The notes under the pieces: model-generated
Database searches by the model: none
What the model was told of the DNA's origin: nothing
What the model saw: only the letters and a program-made list of their open reading frames with translations
From: Falsiroseomonas sp044341625
GTDB lineage: Bacteria; Pseudomonadota; Alphaproteobacteria; Acetobacterales; Acetobacteraceae
Direction: 5' to 3'
Assembly: GCA_044341625.1 (NCBI GenBank)
Contig: JBIIRI010000054.1
Span: forward strand, 1-21,271
Length of the DNA stretch: 21,271 bases
Shown here: one piece after another, positions 1 through 8,685 of the stretch
Position numbering within the stretch: position 1 is the first letter of the stretch
Layout: each line of letters opens with the position of its first letter
Position numbers and translations under genes: made by a program

Positions 1-767
1 ACCGCGAAGGTGATCGCGCCGGGGCGCATCGACAGCAGCGCGTCGCAGAGCGTCTCGCCCTGCCCGTCATTGGCGATGCGCGCCCCCGCCTCCAGGCTGC
101 GCTTCGTGTCGTCCCAACCTTCCGGTTCCACCGCGAAGACACGCGTGGTGGGGGACGCGCCTTCCGCCGCCAGCGCGCAGCCCGCGATCAGCCCGCCGCC
201 GCCGGTGCAGACCGCGAGCGAATCGAGCGTCAGCCCGGCCGCGGCCGCATCCTCGAACAATTCGAGCGCGAGCGTGCCCTGGCCCGCGATCACGTCCGGG
301 TGGTCGAAGGGCGGCAGCACGATGCCGCCGCGCTCCTCGGCCAGCCGCTCCGCCAGCGTCTCGCGGTCGGTGGTCTTGCGGTCGAAGAAGGTGATCTCCG
401 CGCCCCAGCGCCGCGTACTTTCAACCTTGATGCCAGGCGCATCGGCCGGCATCGCGATCAGCGCCGGCATGCCGAGCATCGCCGCCGCACAAGCCGTGGC
501 CTGGCCGTGATTGCCGGAGGAATGGGTCACCACACCCGCATTGCGCTGCGCCGCATCCAGCTTCAGCGCGGCATTGGTCGCACCCCGCAGCTTGAAGCTG
601 CCGGTGCGCTGCAAGGGCTCCGGCTTCACCAGGATCGTCCCGCCCGTCAGCTGGTCCAGCAGTGCATGGCGCAGCATGGGCGTGCGGACGATATGGGGCG
701 CGATCCGCACGGCGGCGGCGCGGACATCGTCATGGGTCGGGATTGGGGTCGGGGTCGAAGCGCTCAT
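1..767 (-). CDS. Threonine/serine ammonia-lyase family PLP enzyme (3' part outside window)
   Basis: Fold-type II PLP enzyme, expected to deaminate L-threonine or L-serine to a 2-oxoacid plus ammonia in the cytoplasm. The 255 visible residues begin at the ATG at 767-765 and run off the window edge, so the C-terminus, and any ACT regulatory domain, cannot be judged. Family hallmarks are the Schiff-base lysine K59 in TGSFKLRGA (55-63), the substrate loop SSGNHGQ (83-89), a TdcB-like PDVIAGQGT stretch (157-165) and the phosphate-binding glycine loop TGGGGL (188-193). The start codon overlaps the stop of the upstream FAD dehydrogenase gene by 4 bases (ATGA), so the two are probably translationally coupled. 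Serine racemase or a hydroxy-amino-acid dehydratase of the same family are alternatives. The family call is firm; the substrate is inferred. Confidence 0.9.
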   Translation of the reverse strand, partial: MSASTPTPIPTHDDVRAAAVRIAPHIVRTPMLRHALLDQLTGGTILVKPEPLQRTGSFKLRGATNAALKLDAAQRNAGVVTHSSGNHGQATACAAAMLGMPALIAMPADAPGIKVESTRRWGAEITFFDRKTTDRETLAERLAEERGGIVLPPFDHPDVIAGQGTLALELFEDAAAAGLTLDSLAVCTGGGGLIAGCALAAEGASPTTRVFAVEPEGWDDTKRSLEAGARIANDGQGETLCDALLSMRPGAITFA

Positions 768-1885
768 GCGCGCGGTCCTCGGAAGCGGTTTGGATCGACA
801 AGGGGCAGGATCGCGGCCAGCGCGCCGGGATCGGCGCCGCGCACCAGCGCGGCGAGCAGCGCGCCGGCGGCCGGCGCGGTCTGGATGCCGTAGCCGCCCT
901 GGCCGATGAACCAGAAGAAGCCGGGCGCACCCGCATCCGGCCCGATGGCCAGCGAACGGTCCGGCGTGAAGCTGCGAAGCCCTGCCCAGCGATGCTCGAC
1001 GCGATGGACGGGGATGTCCAGCGCGGCCTGCATGCGATCCACCGCGATGGCGACATCGAGCTCGTCCGGCTGCGCGTCATGCGGCGGCATGTCGGTCTCA
1101 TCCGCCGGGGACACCATCAGCTTGCGTCGTGCTTCCGGGCGCACATACCAGGAATGCCCGGCATCGCCGACCAGCGGCCAATCCGCGCAATCATGCGCGC
1201 CGGGATCGACGATCAGCGCGGTGCGGCGCTTGGGTTGCAGGCCAATCGGCGCGACATCCGCGATGCGCGCCACCTCATCGCCCCAGGCGCCGGCGGCGTT
1301 GACGATGAAGGGCGCGGTGAAGGTCGCGCCGGAGGATGTCTCGGCGTGCCAGGCGCCGCCTCGGCGGATGATCCGGCCGGCCTTGTGGCGCAGCGCGATC
1401 ACGCCGCCCGCGCGGCGGAGCAGCTGGAGGAACCCCTGGTGCAGCCCGGCGACATCCATGTCGAAGGCATCGCGTTCGATCGCGGCGGCCACGGGATAGT
1501 CGCGCCGCAGCGCGGGCACCATCGCCGCGACCTCCTCCACCGCGATGGGCTCCAGCCCTTCCCCCGCATCGAGCATCGCTTGCAACGCATCGCGCTGCCC
1601 GGCGGGGGCGAGCGTGACCACCGCGCGCTGCGCGAAGATCGGCCCCGGCGCGAAGCCCGCGGGCGGCGCCTCGAAGAAGGGGCGGGACGCGACGGTCAGC
1701 GCGCGCACATCGGCGGGCCCGTAGTTGCGGATCCAGATCGCGGCGGACCGGCCGGTGGTGTGATAGCCGGCGCTTTCTTCCGCTTCCAGCAGCGCGACCC
1801 GGTGGGTCGCGGCCAGATGCGCGGCCGCCGTGGCGCCGGCCATGCCGGCGCCGATCACGATCGCATCGAAATCCTGTGTCTCCAT
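764..1885 (-). CDS. DauA-like FAD-dependent D-amino-acid dehydrogenase (DAO family)
   Basis: A 373-residue DAO-fold flavoprotein that should oxidise an amino acid or imine-forming substrate, passing electrons from FAD to the respiratory chain or to oxygen. The N-terminal dinucleotide motif is GAGMAG (12-17), with the ribose-binding acidic residue near E34-E36. Stretches resembling Pseudomonas aeruginosa D-arginine dehydrogenase, as I remember that sequence, are GYHTTGRSAA (40-49), GLQPKRR (215-221), WAGLRSF (300-306) and GQGGYGIQT (328-336). By eye, the substrate-binding Tyr and Arg residues of that enzyme correspond to Y55, Y247, R221 and R304. Its active-site His48 falls on I50 here, so D-arginine should not be assumed as substrate. 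The start is ATG at 1885-1883, just before the Rossmann strand; upstream in-frame sequence is not protein-like. It is first in an operon with the ammonia-lyase and is divergent from the ABC operon. A generic glycine/sarcosine-type oxidase is the alternative. Confidence 0.87.
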   Translation of the reverse strand: METQDFDAIVIGAGMAGATAAAHLAATHRVALLEAEESAGYHTTGRSAAIWIRNYGPADVRALTVASRPFFEAPPAGFAPGPIFAQRAVVTLAPAGQRDALQAMLDAGEGLEPIAVEEVAAMVPALRRDYPVAAAIERDAFDMDVAGLHQGFLQLLRRAGGVIALRHKAGRIIRRGGAWHAETSSGATFTAPFIVNAAGAWGDEVARIADVAPIGLQPKRRTALIVDPGAHDCADWPLVGDAGHSWYVRPEARRKLMVSPADETDMPPHDAQPDELDVAIAVDRMQAALDIPVHRVEHRWAGLRSFTPDRSLAIGPDAGAPGFFWFIGQGGYGIQTAPAAGALLAALVRGADPGALAAILPLVDPNRFRGPRA

Positions 1886-2029
1886 CCCCGCATGGTCCCG
1901 CCGGGCGGCGGGGCGGTCAACCGGAGGCGGCGCGGAGAAGTCTTGCGGCCGGCCCCGAGCGATGCGTAACCTTGCCGCGCTGACAATAGGCACGGTCGTA
2001 TCAGGCCGGCCGCACGGAGGAAGAACGCG
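1886..2029. promoter_or_regulatory. Divergent intergenic region with probable promoters and an SD for the ABC operon
   Basis: These 144 bases separate the minus-strand amino-acid operon from the plus-strand ABC operon and must hold promoters for one or both. A strong Shine-Dalgarno, GGAGGAA, lies at 2016-2022, seven bases before the ATG at 2030. TTGCCG at 1972-1977 followed by TCGTAT at 1996-2001 (18-base spacer) is a weak sigma-70-like candidate on the plus strand. I see no clear inverted-repeat operator. The location is well supported; the exact promoter is a guess. Confidence 0.35.
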
Positions 2030-3388
2030 ATGTCCAAGGGGATCTCCCGCCGCGGCGCCATGCGCGCCGGCGCGGGCGTACTGGCAGTCGGCACGCTCGG
2101 CGCGCCGATGGTTCACGCGCAAGGCAGCGGCGGCAATCTCCGCTTCGCCTTCTGGGACCACTGGGTTCCGGGCAGCAACGACGCGCTCCGCCAGCTCGGC
2201 GCCCGCTGGGCCGAGCGGAACCGGGTGAACCTCACCCTCGACTTCATCAACACCACCGGCAACCAGCTGCAGCTGACCGCCGCCGCGCAGGCGCAGTCCC
2301 GCAGCGGGCATGACGGTATCAGCCTGGTGCCCTGGGATGTCGGCGCCTATGCCGACCAGCTGGAGCCGGTGGACGACGTCATCGGCCGCCTGGTAGCCAA
2401 GTATGGCGCGATCAACCCGGTGGCGGAATTCCTCTGCCGTCGCAACAACGCCTGGCGCGCCATTCCCGCCACATCCGGCACGCAGAACAAGCCGGCGCTC
2501 TGCCGCTTCGACCTGCTGCAACGCCATGCCGGCATCGATGTGCGGGCGATGTGGCCCGCCCGGAACGAGAAGGGGCCCGGCGCCGACACCTGGAACTGGG
2601 ACACCTTCCTGATGGCGGCCGAAAGGTGCCATGCCGCGGGCGTGCCCTTCGGCCTGCCGATGGGGCAGTTCACCGACGCGGTGGACTGGGTGGGCGGCCT
2701 GTTCGCCAGCTACGGCGCGCGCATCACCGATGAACGCGGCAACCCGACCATCCGCAACAACCCGCAGCTGCGCCAGGTGATGGAATATGCGGTGCGGCTG
2801 GCGCGCTTCCTGCCCAACGACGTCTGGGCGTGGGACGATGCCTCCAACAACCGCGCGCTGATCTCCGGCCGCTCGGCGCTGGTCTTCAACCCGCCCTCCG
2901 CCTGGACGGTGGCCAAGCGCGACGCCCCGCAGGTGGCGGAGAATTGCTGGACCATCCCGATGCCGTCGGGCCCGCAGGGCCGCTTCCTGGCCTATCTGCC
3001 GTTCAACACCGGCATCTGGGCCTTCGGGCGGAACAAGAACGCGGCCAAGTCGTTCCTGGAATTCCTGAGCGAGCGCGAGAGCGCGGAGTTCACCACGAAC
3101 TTCTCCGGCGGCTACGACATCCCGCCCTTCGCCTCGATGTCCGACTTCGCGGTGTGGACGCGCGAAGGCCCGCCGGTCGGCACGATCTTCAACTACCCGC
3201 TGAAGGCGCACCACGACGCGCGCCCGTCCATCGCCTTCGCCCCGGCGCCGGCGGAACTGGCGAGCCAGATGTACATCCAGGCGCTGAACACCAAGGTCAT
3301 CGCGCGCGTGGCGCAGGGCGGCGAGAGCATCGACGCCGCCCTCGGCTGGCTTGAGCGCGAGGTGAACAACATGCGTCGCGGCGGATAA
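2030..3388 (+). CDS. ABC transporter periplasmic carbohydrate-binding protein (family 1 SBP)
   Basis: A 452-residue family 1 extracellular solute-binding protein that captures a ligand, most likely a mono- or oligosaccharide or polyol, in the periplasm and delivers it to the permeases encoded next. The N-terminus is a Tat-type signal with the twin arginine in SRRGAM (6-11), a hydrophobic alanine/glycine stretch, and a likely cleavage after V-H-A30 before Q31. The mature protein begins with FAFWDHWVPGSND, typical of the first strand and ligand loop of this family, and is rich in Trp and Asn as sugar binders often are. The ATG has a strong GGAGGAA seven bases upstream. It is the first gene of the transport operon. 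The ligand cannot be read from the sequence. Confidence 0.92.
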   Translation: MSKGISRRGAMRAGAGVLAVGTLGAPMVHAQGSGGNLRFAFWDHWVPGSNDALRQLGARWAERNRVNLTLDFINTTGNQLQLTAAAQAQSRSGHDGISLVPWDVGAYADQLEPVDDVIGRLVAKYGAINPVAEFLCRRNNAWRAIPATSGTQNKPALCRFDLLQRHAGIDVRAMWPARNEKGPGADTWNWDTFLMAAERCHAAGVPFGLPMGQFTDAVDWVGGLFASYGARITDERGNPTIRNNPQLRQVMEYAVRLARFLPNDVWAWDDASNNRALISGRSALVFNPPSAWTVAKRDAPQVAENCWTIPMPSGPQGRFLAYLPFNTGIWAFGRNKNAAKSFLEFLSERESAEFTTNFSGGYDIPPFASMSDFAVWTREGPPVGTIFNYPLKAHHDARPSIAFAPAPAELASQMYIQALNTKVIARVAQGGESIDAALGWLEREVNNMRRGG

Positions 3389-3407
3389 CGGCGCGGTATG
3401 TGGCTCG

Positions 3408-3425
3408 GCGGCCCTTCAGGGCCGC
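3408..3425 (+). other. GC hairpin 1 between binding-protein and permease genes
   Basis: Perfect inverted repeat GCGGCCCT / AGGGCCGC (3408-3415 with 3418-3425), effectively 7 to 8 base pairs around a TTCA turn. It begins 19 bases after the binding-protein stop codon. No T-run follows, so it is not a canonical intrinsic terminator. It may stabilise the upstream mRNA or attenuate read-through into the permeases. Confidence 0.55.
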
Positions 3426-3433
3426 GTGACAAC

Positions 3434-3455
3434 GCCCGGGGCCTCGGCCCCGGGC
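3434..3455 (+). other. GC hairpin 2 between binding-protein and permease genes
   Basis: Perfect 9-bp inverted repeat GCCCGGGGC (3434-3442) / GCCCCGGGC (3447-3455) with a four-base loop CTCG. It lies eight bases after hairpin 1, and together they fill most of the 95-base gap. No T-tract follows. Placement after a binding-protein gene is reminiscent of the hairpin elements between malE and malF that give more binding protein than permease; that role is inferred here. Confidence 0.6.
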
Positions 3456-3483
3456 GCACTGGCCTGACCAGGGGGATGCCGGA

Positions 3484-4416
3484 ATGGCAGAAGGCACAAG
3501 CCTCGCATTGCCACGCAACGAGTCGCCAGAGGGCGCTTCGCTGAAGCGCTTCGCGCGCCGGCGTTCGACCATCGCCTTTCTCATGACGGTGCCGCTGATG
3601 GCGGTGATCGGCGGGCTGGTCATCTGGCCGGCCGCCTATGCCATCTGGCTGTCCATGCTCAACCGGCGGATGACGCAGTTCATCGGCCTCGGGAATTTCG
3701 AGATCCTGCTCGATTCCGAGACCTTCCGGATGGTCATCTTCCAATCGATGTTCTTCGCGATCACGGCGGTGATCCTGAAGGCGCTGATCGGCTTCTGGCT
3801 GGCGCATATGCTGCACCACCTGCCCACCAAGGGGCAGCGCAAATGGCGCGGCATGCTGCTGGTGCCCTGGGTCATCCCGCCGGCGCTGTCCACGCTGGGC
3901 TGGTGGTGGATGTTCGAGCCGAGCTATTCCTCGATCAACTGGATTCTGGCGATCTTCGCGGTCCCCGCCGTGCCATGGCTCGGCGACCCCTGGTGGGCGC
4001 GGATCAGCGTGATCATCGTGAACGTCTGGTACGGCGCGCCCTTCTTCATGATCATGTATCTCGCGGCGCTGAAATCCGTGCCCGAGCAGCTGTATGAAGC
4101 GGCGGCGATCGACGGCGCGACATCCTGGCAGCGGCTGCGCTACGTGACGTTGCCGATGATGCGGAACATCATCTCCATCACCGTGCTGTTCAGCCTGATC
4201 GTGACCTTCGCAAATTACGACATCGTCCGCGTGCTGACCAATGGCGGCCCGCGCGACCTGACCCATGTCTTCGCGAGCTATGCCTTCCAGGTGGGCGTGC
4301 TGGCCGGCAACATCCCGCGCGGCGCGGCGGTGTCGCTGTTCATGTTCCCGCTGCTCGCGGTGATCGCGTTCTTCGTGCTGCGCGGCGTCAACCGCCGCAG
4401 CCGGGAGGAGATGTGA
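3484..4416 (+). CDS. Carbohydrate ABC transporter permease, MalF type
   Basis: A 310-residue inner-membrane permease forming half of the translocation channel. Six hydrophobic segments are visible at roughly 31-55, 86-110, 122-145, 172-195, 228-245 and 283-300. The cytoplasmic EAA coupling loop runs from EAAAIDGA (205-212) to LP (223-224) and docks on the ATPase. The start ATG follows CAGGGGGA, a good ribosome-binding site. The last codon and stop share bases with the next gene's start, indicating coupled translation of the two permeases. The charged N-terminal tail of about 30 residues is ordinary for this family. Confidence 0.93.
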   Translation: MAEGTSLALPRNESPEGASLKRFARRRSTIAFLMTVPLMAVIGGLVIWPAAYAIWLSMLNRRMTQFIGLGNFEILLDSETFRMVIFQSMFFAITAVILKALIGFWLAHMLHHLPTKGQRKWRGMLLVPWVIPPALSTLGWWWMFEPSYSSINWILAIFAVPAVPWLGDPWWARISVIIVNVWYGAPFFMIMYLAALKSVPEQLYEAAAIDGATSWQRLRYVTLPMMRNIISITVLFSLIVTFANYDIVRVLTNGGPRDLTHVFASYAFQVGVLAGNIPRGAAVSLFMFPLLAVIAFFVLRGVNRRSREEM

Positions 4417-5312
4417 TGTCGGCGACGACGAGCAGCCGGGCGCTGCCCGGCATCTACCACAAGGCCGGCAGCCTGCGCTCAGAACGGCGCTGGGCGCTGT
4501 GGACCGCCTACATCTCCCTGATCATCGCCGCCATCGTGATGCTGGCGCCGCCAGTCTACATGTTCATGACCAGCATCAAGACCAGCGCGGAAATCGCCGA
4601 CCTGTCGGGGACCCCCTGGTGGGTGCGGAACCCCACGCTCGACAATTATCGCGCGCTGATCACCAATCCGATGTTCATGGGCTTCATGTGGAACAGCGTG
4701 AAGGTGACCGTGCTGGTCGTCGCGCTGTCGATGTTCATCTCCGTGCTTGCAGCCTTCGCTCTGGCGCGGATGCGCTTCTGGGGCAGCCAGTGGCTCGCCA
4801 CCGGCGTCTTCCTGACCTACCTGGTGCCGGACACGCTGCTGTTCATCCCGCTCTACCAGATCGTCGGCGGGCTCGGCCTGCTGAATTCCACCTGGGGGCT
4901 GGTGCTGGTCTATCCGACGCTGACGGTGCCCTTCTGCACCTGGATCATGATCGGCTACTTCGCCTCCATCCCGAAGGAGCTGGACGAGGCGGCGCTGATC
5001 GACGGCGCGAACTGGATGCAGATGCTGACCAAGATCTTCATCCCCGTCGCACTTCCGGGCATCATCGCGGCGACGATCTTCGCCTTCACCGTCAGCTGGG
5101 CGGCCTTCGTCTATCCCACGGCCTTCATCACGACGCCGTCCGAGATGCCGCTGACCATCGGCGTCGTCAGCCAGCTGATCCGCGGCGACACCTTCGCCTG
5201 GGGCCAGCTGATGGCGGGCGCGCTGCTAGCTGCGCTGCCGCCGGTGATCGTCTATGTGTTCCTGATGGACTATTACATCGCCGGCCTGACCGCCGGCGCG
5301 ACCAAGGGCTGA
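4416..5312 (+). CDS. Carbohydrate ABC transporter permease, MalG type
   Basis: A 298-residue inner-membrane permease, the second half of the channel. Hydrophobic segments lie near 30-51, 96-117, 128-150, 158-180, 213-235 and 268-288. The EAA loop starts at E191 (EAALIDGA) and ends with LP at 213-214. I chose ATG at 4416, which shares one base with the preceding TGA, because GGGAGGAG at 4403-4410 is then five bases away. A GTG three bases earlier is possible but would sit only two bases from that site. The partners are the MalF-type permease before it and the ATPase after it. Confidence 0.92.
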   Translation: MSATTSSRALPGIYHKAGSLRSERRWALWTAYISLIIAAIVMLAPPVYMFMTSIKTSAEIADLSGTPWWVRNPTLDNYRALITNPMFMGFMWNSVKVTVLVVALSMFISVLAAFALARMRFWGSQWLATGVFLTYLVPDTLLFIPLYQIVGGLGLLNSTWGLVLVYPTLTVPFCTWIMIGYFASIPKELDEAALIDGANWMQMLTKIFIPVALPGIIAATIFAFTVSWAAFVYPTAFITTPSEMPLTIGVVSQLIRGDTFAWGQLMAGALLAALPPVIVYVFLMDYYIAGLTAGATKG

Positions 5313-5323
5313 CGCCATCCGAC

Positions 5324-5348
5324 CGCCTGGGCGCCGCGCGCCCGGGCG
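5324..5348 (+). other. GC hairpin between permease and ATPase genes
   Basis: Inverted repeat of 11 pairs (5324-5334 with 5338-5348; one T-G wobble) around the three-base loop CGC, starting 11 bases after the permease stop. No T-run follows, so it is more likely an RNA-stability or processing element than a strong terminator. It is the third such hairpin in this operon. Confidence 0.55.
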
Positions 5349-5375
5349 GGAACGGATCGGCATTCGGGAGGCAGC

Positions 5376-6476
<1,101 letters not shown>

Positions 6477-6540
6477 CGGCGGCGGGGGCTGGACGCCCCG
6501 CGTCACGGCAGGCAGGTTCGGCGCCGAGGAGACACACGCC

Positions 6541-7626
6541 ATGGCGCCCAACTACGTCCTGATCGAAGCGAAGAAGCTCGACGCCTATGTCGCCGCCATC
6601 TTCCGCGCCGCCGGCTGCGACGCGGCGGAAGCCGGGCGCATCTCCACCCATCTGCTCGGCGCGAATCTAGCCGGCCATGACAGCCACGGCGTCGCACGCG
6701 TGCCGCGCTATGTCGAATGGCTGCAGGCCGGCTATGTGCTGAAGGGCCAGGATGCCGAGATCGTCACCGATGGCGGCTGCTTCGCGCTGCTGGACGGGCA
6801 TTTCGGCTTCGGCCAAACCGTGGCACCGCAGGCCGTCGATCTCGGCATCGCGCGCGCGCTGCAGCACGGCATCGCCGTGGTCGGGCTTCGCAATGCCGGC
6901 CATATCGGCCGCGTCGGCGATTATGCCGAAGCCGCGATCCGCGCCGGGCTGATTTCCGTCCATTTCGTGAACGTCGCGGGCAGCGTGCTGGTAGCGCCCT
7001 TCGGCGGCACGGATCGCCGCTTCTCCACCGCGCCCTTCGCCGTCGGCGTGCCGCTGCCGGGCCGCCCGCTGGTGCTGGATTTCGCGACCTCGCTGGTCGC
7101 CGAAGGCAAGGTGCTCGTCGCGTCCAATGGCGGCAAGGCGCTGCCGCATGACGCGCTGATCGAGCCCGATGGCAGGCTCTCGGGCGATCCGCACACGCTG
7201 TATGGCCATTACGACGCGATCGGGCCGCGCAACCCCGCGAATGGCCAGGGCGCGATCCGCGCCTTCGGCGAGCACAAGGGATCGGGCCTCGCCTTCATGT
7301 GCGAGATGCTGGCCGGCGCGCTGACCGGCGGCGGCACCAGCGGGCCGGTGGAAGCGCGCGGGCGCATCGCCAACGGCATGCTGAGCTTCTACGTCTCGCC
7401 GCGCCATTTCGGCACCCAGGCGGAATTCGAAGCGACGGGCCGCGCCTATGTCGATTGGGTCATCGGCTGCACGCCCGCCACGCAAGGCGAGCCCGTGCTG
7501 GCCCCCGGCGACAAGGAAGCCGTGACGCGCGCCGATCGGCTGGCCAATGGCGTGCCGCTGCAGCCGGACACCTGGGCGGGCATCCAGCAGGTCGGACGCA
7601 AGCTGGGCGTGGCGGAGAGCGACTGA
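6541..7626 (+). CDS. Ldh_2-family NAD(P)-dependent 2-hydroxyacid (malate/lactate-type) dehydrogenase
   Basis: A 361-residue cytoplasmic oxidoreductase of the malate/L-lactate dehydrogenase family 2, distinct from Rossmann-fold LDHs. Members interconvert a 2-hydroxyacid (malate, ureidoglycolate, sulfolactate, gulonate-type acids) or a cyclic imino acid with the 2-oxo or reduced form. Signature stretches are HDSHGVARVPRY (46-57), with H49 the probable catalytic His, NAGHIGRVGDY (118-128), and the cofactor loop GEHKGSGLAF (243-252). GAGGAGA at 6526-6532 precedes the ATG by eight bases. It sits 64 bases after the ATPase gene and so likely acts on the imported compound or a product of it. Family certain, substrate unknown. 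Confidence 0.9.
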   Translation: MAPNYVLIEAKKLDAYVAAIFRAAGCDAAEAGRISTHLLGANLAGHDSHGVARVPRYVEWLQAGYVLKGQDAEIVTDGGCFALLDGHFGFGQTVAPQAVDLGIARALQHGIAVVGLRNAGHIGRVGDYAEAAIRAGLISVHFVNVAGSVLVAPFGGTDRRFSTAPFAVGVPLPGRPLVLDFATSLVAEGKVLVASNGGKALPHDALIEPDGRLSGDPHTLYGHYDAIGPRNPANGQGAIRAFGEHKGSGLAFMCEMLAGALTGGGTSGPVEARGRIANGMLSFYVSPRHFGTQAEFEATGRAYVDWVIGCTPATQGEPVLAPGDKEAVTRADRLANGVPLQPDTWAGIQQVGRKLGVAESD

Positions 7627-7697
7627 CACAGCGCCCCCTTGCCGTCGCCGGCGCGGGTTGCGAAGCTCCGCGCAAAGGAACAGCCAGGGGAAACGTC

Positions 7698-8678
7698 ATG
7701 CTCACGCGCCGCATCCTGATGGGGGCGGGCCTTGCCGCGCTCGCCACCCCGGCCTTGGCCTTCCCCGAACGCAGCATCACGCTGGCCGTCGGCTTCGCGC
7801 CGGGCGGATCCACCGATGTCAGCTCCCGCCTCGTGGCCAGCCGCATGGGGCCGCTGCTGGGCGGCAATGTGGTGGTGGAGAACCGCCCCGGCGCCGCGGG
7901 CCTCGTCGCGAGCGACTGGCTGCGCCGCCAGGCGCCGGACGGGCACACGCTGATGCTGGTGGAGGCATCCTCCCACGCCCTCGCGCCCAATGCGGTGCAG
8001 GGCGGCACGCGCTACGACCCCATCGCCGACTTCACCCATATTGCCGTGGTCGGCACCGGGCCGATGATCCTGGTGACGCAGCCGAATTTCCAAGGCCGCA
8101 CGGCGCAGGAGGTGATCGCGCGGCTGCGCGGATCGCCGCCCGACAGCATGCCCTTCGCGTCCTCCGGCGTCGCCTCCATGCCGCATCTGTCGGGGGAAGC
8201 GCTGGCGGCGTCCATCGGCCTCGGCGGCCGCTTCCCGCATGTGCCCTATCGCTCCGGCGGGTTGATGGTGGAAAGCATTGCGCGCGGGGAGACGCAGTGG
8301 GGCGTCGCGGTCCTCGCCTCCGCCGCCGGGCAGGTGCGCGACGGGCGCGTGCGCGGCATCGCGGTGACGGGGCTGGAGCGCTTTCCCTCCTTCCCCGACA
8401 TCCCGACCCTCAATGAATCCTCGGTGCCGGGCTTCGACCTCGAGAACTGGTTCGCCATCATCGGCCCGCCGCGCATGCCACCGGCGACCGTCGCGGCGCT
8501 GAACCGTGCGATCCGCACCTCCATCGCCGAACCGCAACTGCGCGAGAGGCTGCTGGTCGCCGGCGTCTCCCCCTGGACCCGCCCCAACGAACCGGCGGAT
8601 GCCGAGGCCTTCTTCCGCGCGGAACTCGCGAAATTCCGCCAGGTGGTGGACCGCACGGGCGTGCGGCTGGAACCGTGA
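7698..8678 (+). CDS. Bug/TctC-family tripartite tricarboxylate-type substrate-binding protein (1)
   Basis: A 326-residue periplasmic receptor of the Bug family, which usually serves TctA/TctB membrane pairs for carboxylates and other small anions. The signal begins MLTRRILMGAG (Tat-like twin Arg R4-R5), with probable cleavage after A-L-A21. The mature N-terminus shows the family pattern: ITLAVGFAPGGSTD, then VVENRPGAAG and APDGHTLML. Start ATG at 7698 has AGGGGAAA just upstream; in-frame sequence before it is non-protein-like. No TctA or TctB gene is present, so it is an orphan receptor as far as this window shows. It ends seven bases before the GMC oxidoreductase gene, implying that the two are co-expressed. 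Confidence 0.9.
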   Translation: MLTRRILMGAGLAALATPALAFPERSITLAVGFAPGGSTDVSSRLVASRMGPLLGGNVVVENRPGAAGLVASDWLRRQAPDGHTLMLVEASSHALAPNAVQGGTRYDPIADFTHIAVVGTGPMILVTQPNFQGRTAQEVIARLRGSPPDSMPFASSGVASMPHLSGEALAASIGLGGRFPHVPYRSGGLMVESIARGETQWGVAVLASAAGQVRDGRVRGIAVTGLERFPSFPDIPTLNESSVPGFDLENWFAIIGPPRMPPATVAALNRAIRTSIAEPQLRERLLVAGVSPWTRPNEPADAEAFFRAELAKFRQVVDRTGVRLEP

Positions 8679-8685
8679 GGCGGTG

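Noticed and set aside
1..1885. Idea that the lyase-dehydrogenase pair is the beta-hydroxyaspartate (Bhc) or hydroxyectoine (Eut) pathway
   Set aside because: Those clusters pair the dehydratase with aminotransferase/aldolase or cyclodeaminase genes, not a DAO-type flavoprotein. Nothing visible here supports them.
764..3214. 816-codon minus-strand frame that would fuse the FAD dehydrogenase to an N-terminal extension
   Set aside because: Residues before METQDFDAIVIGAG are antisense to the ABC binding-protein gene and the divergent promoter region, and look non-protein-like. The Rossmann motif sets the start at 1885.
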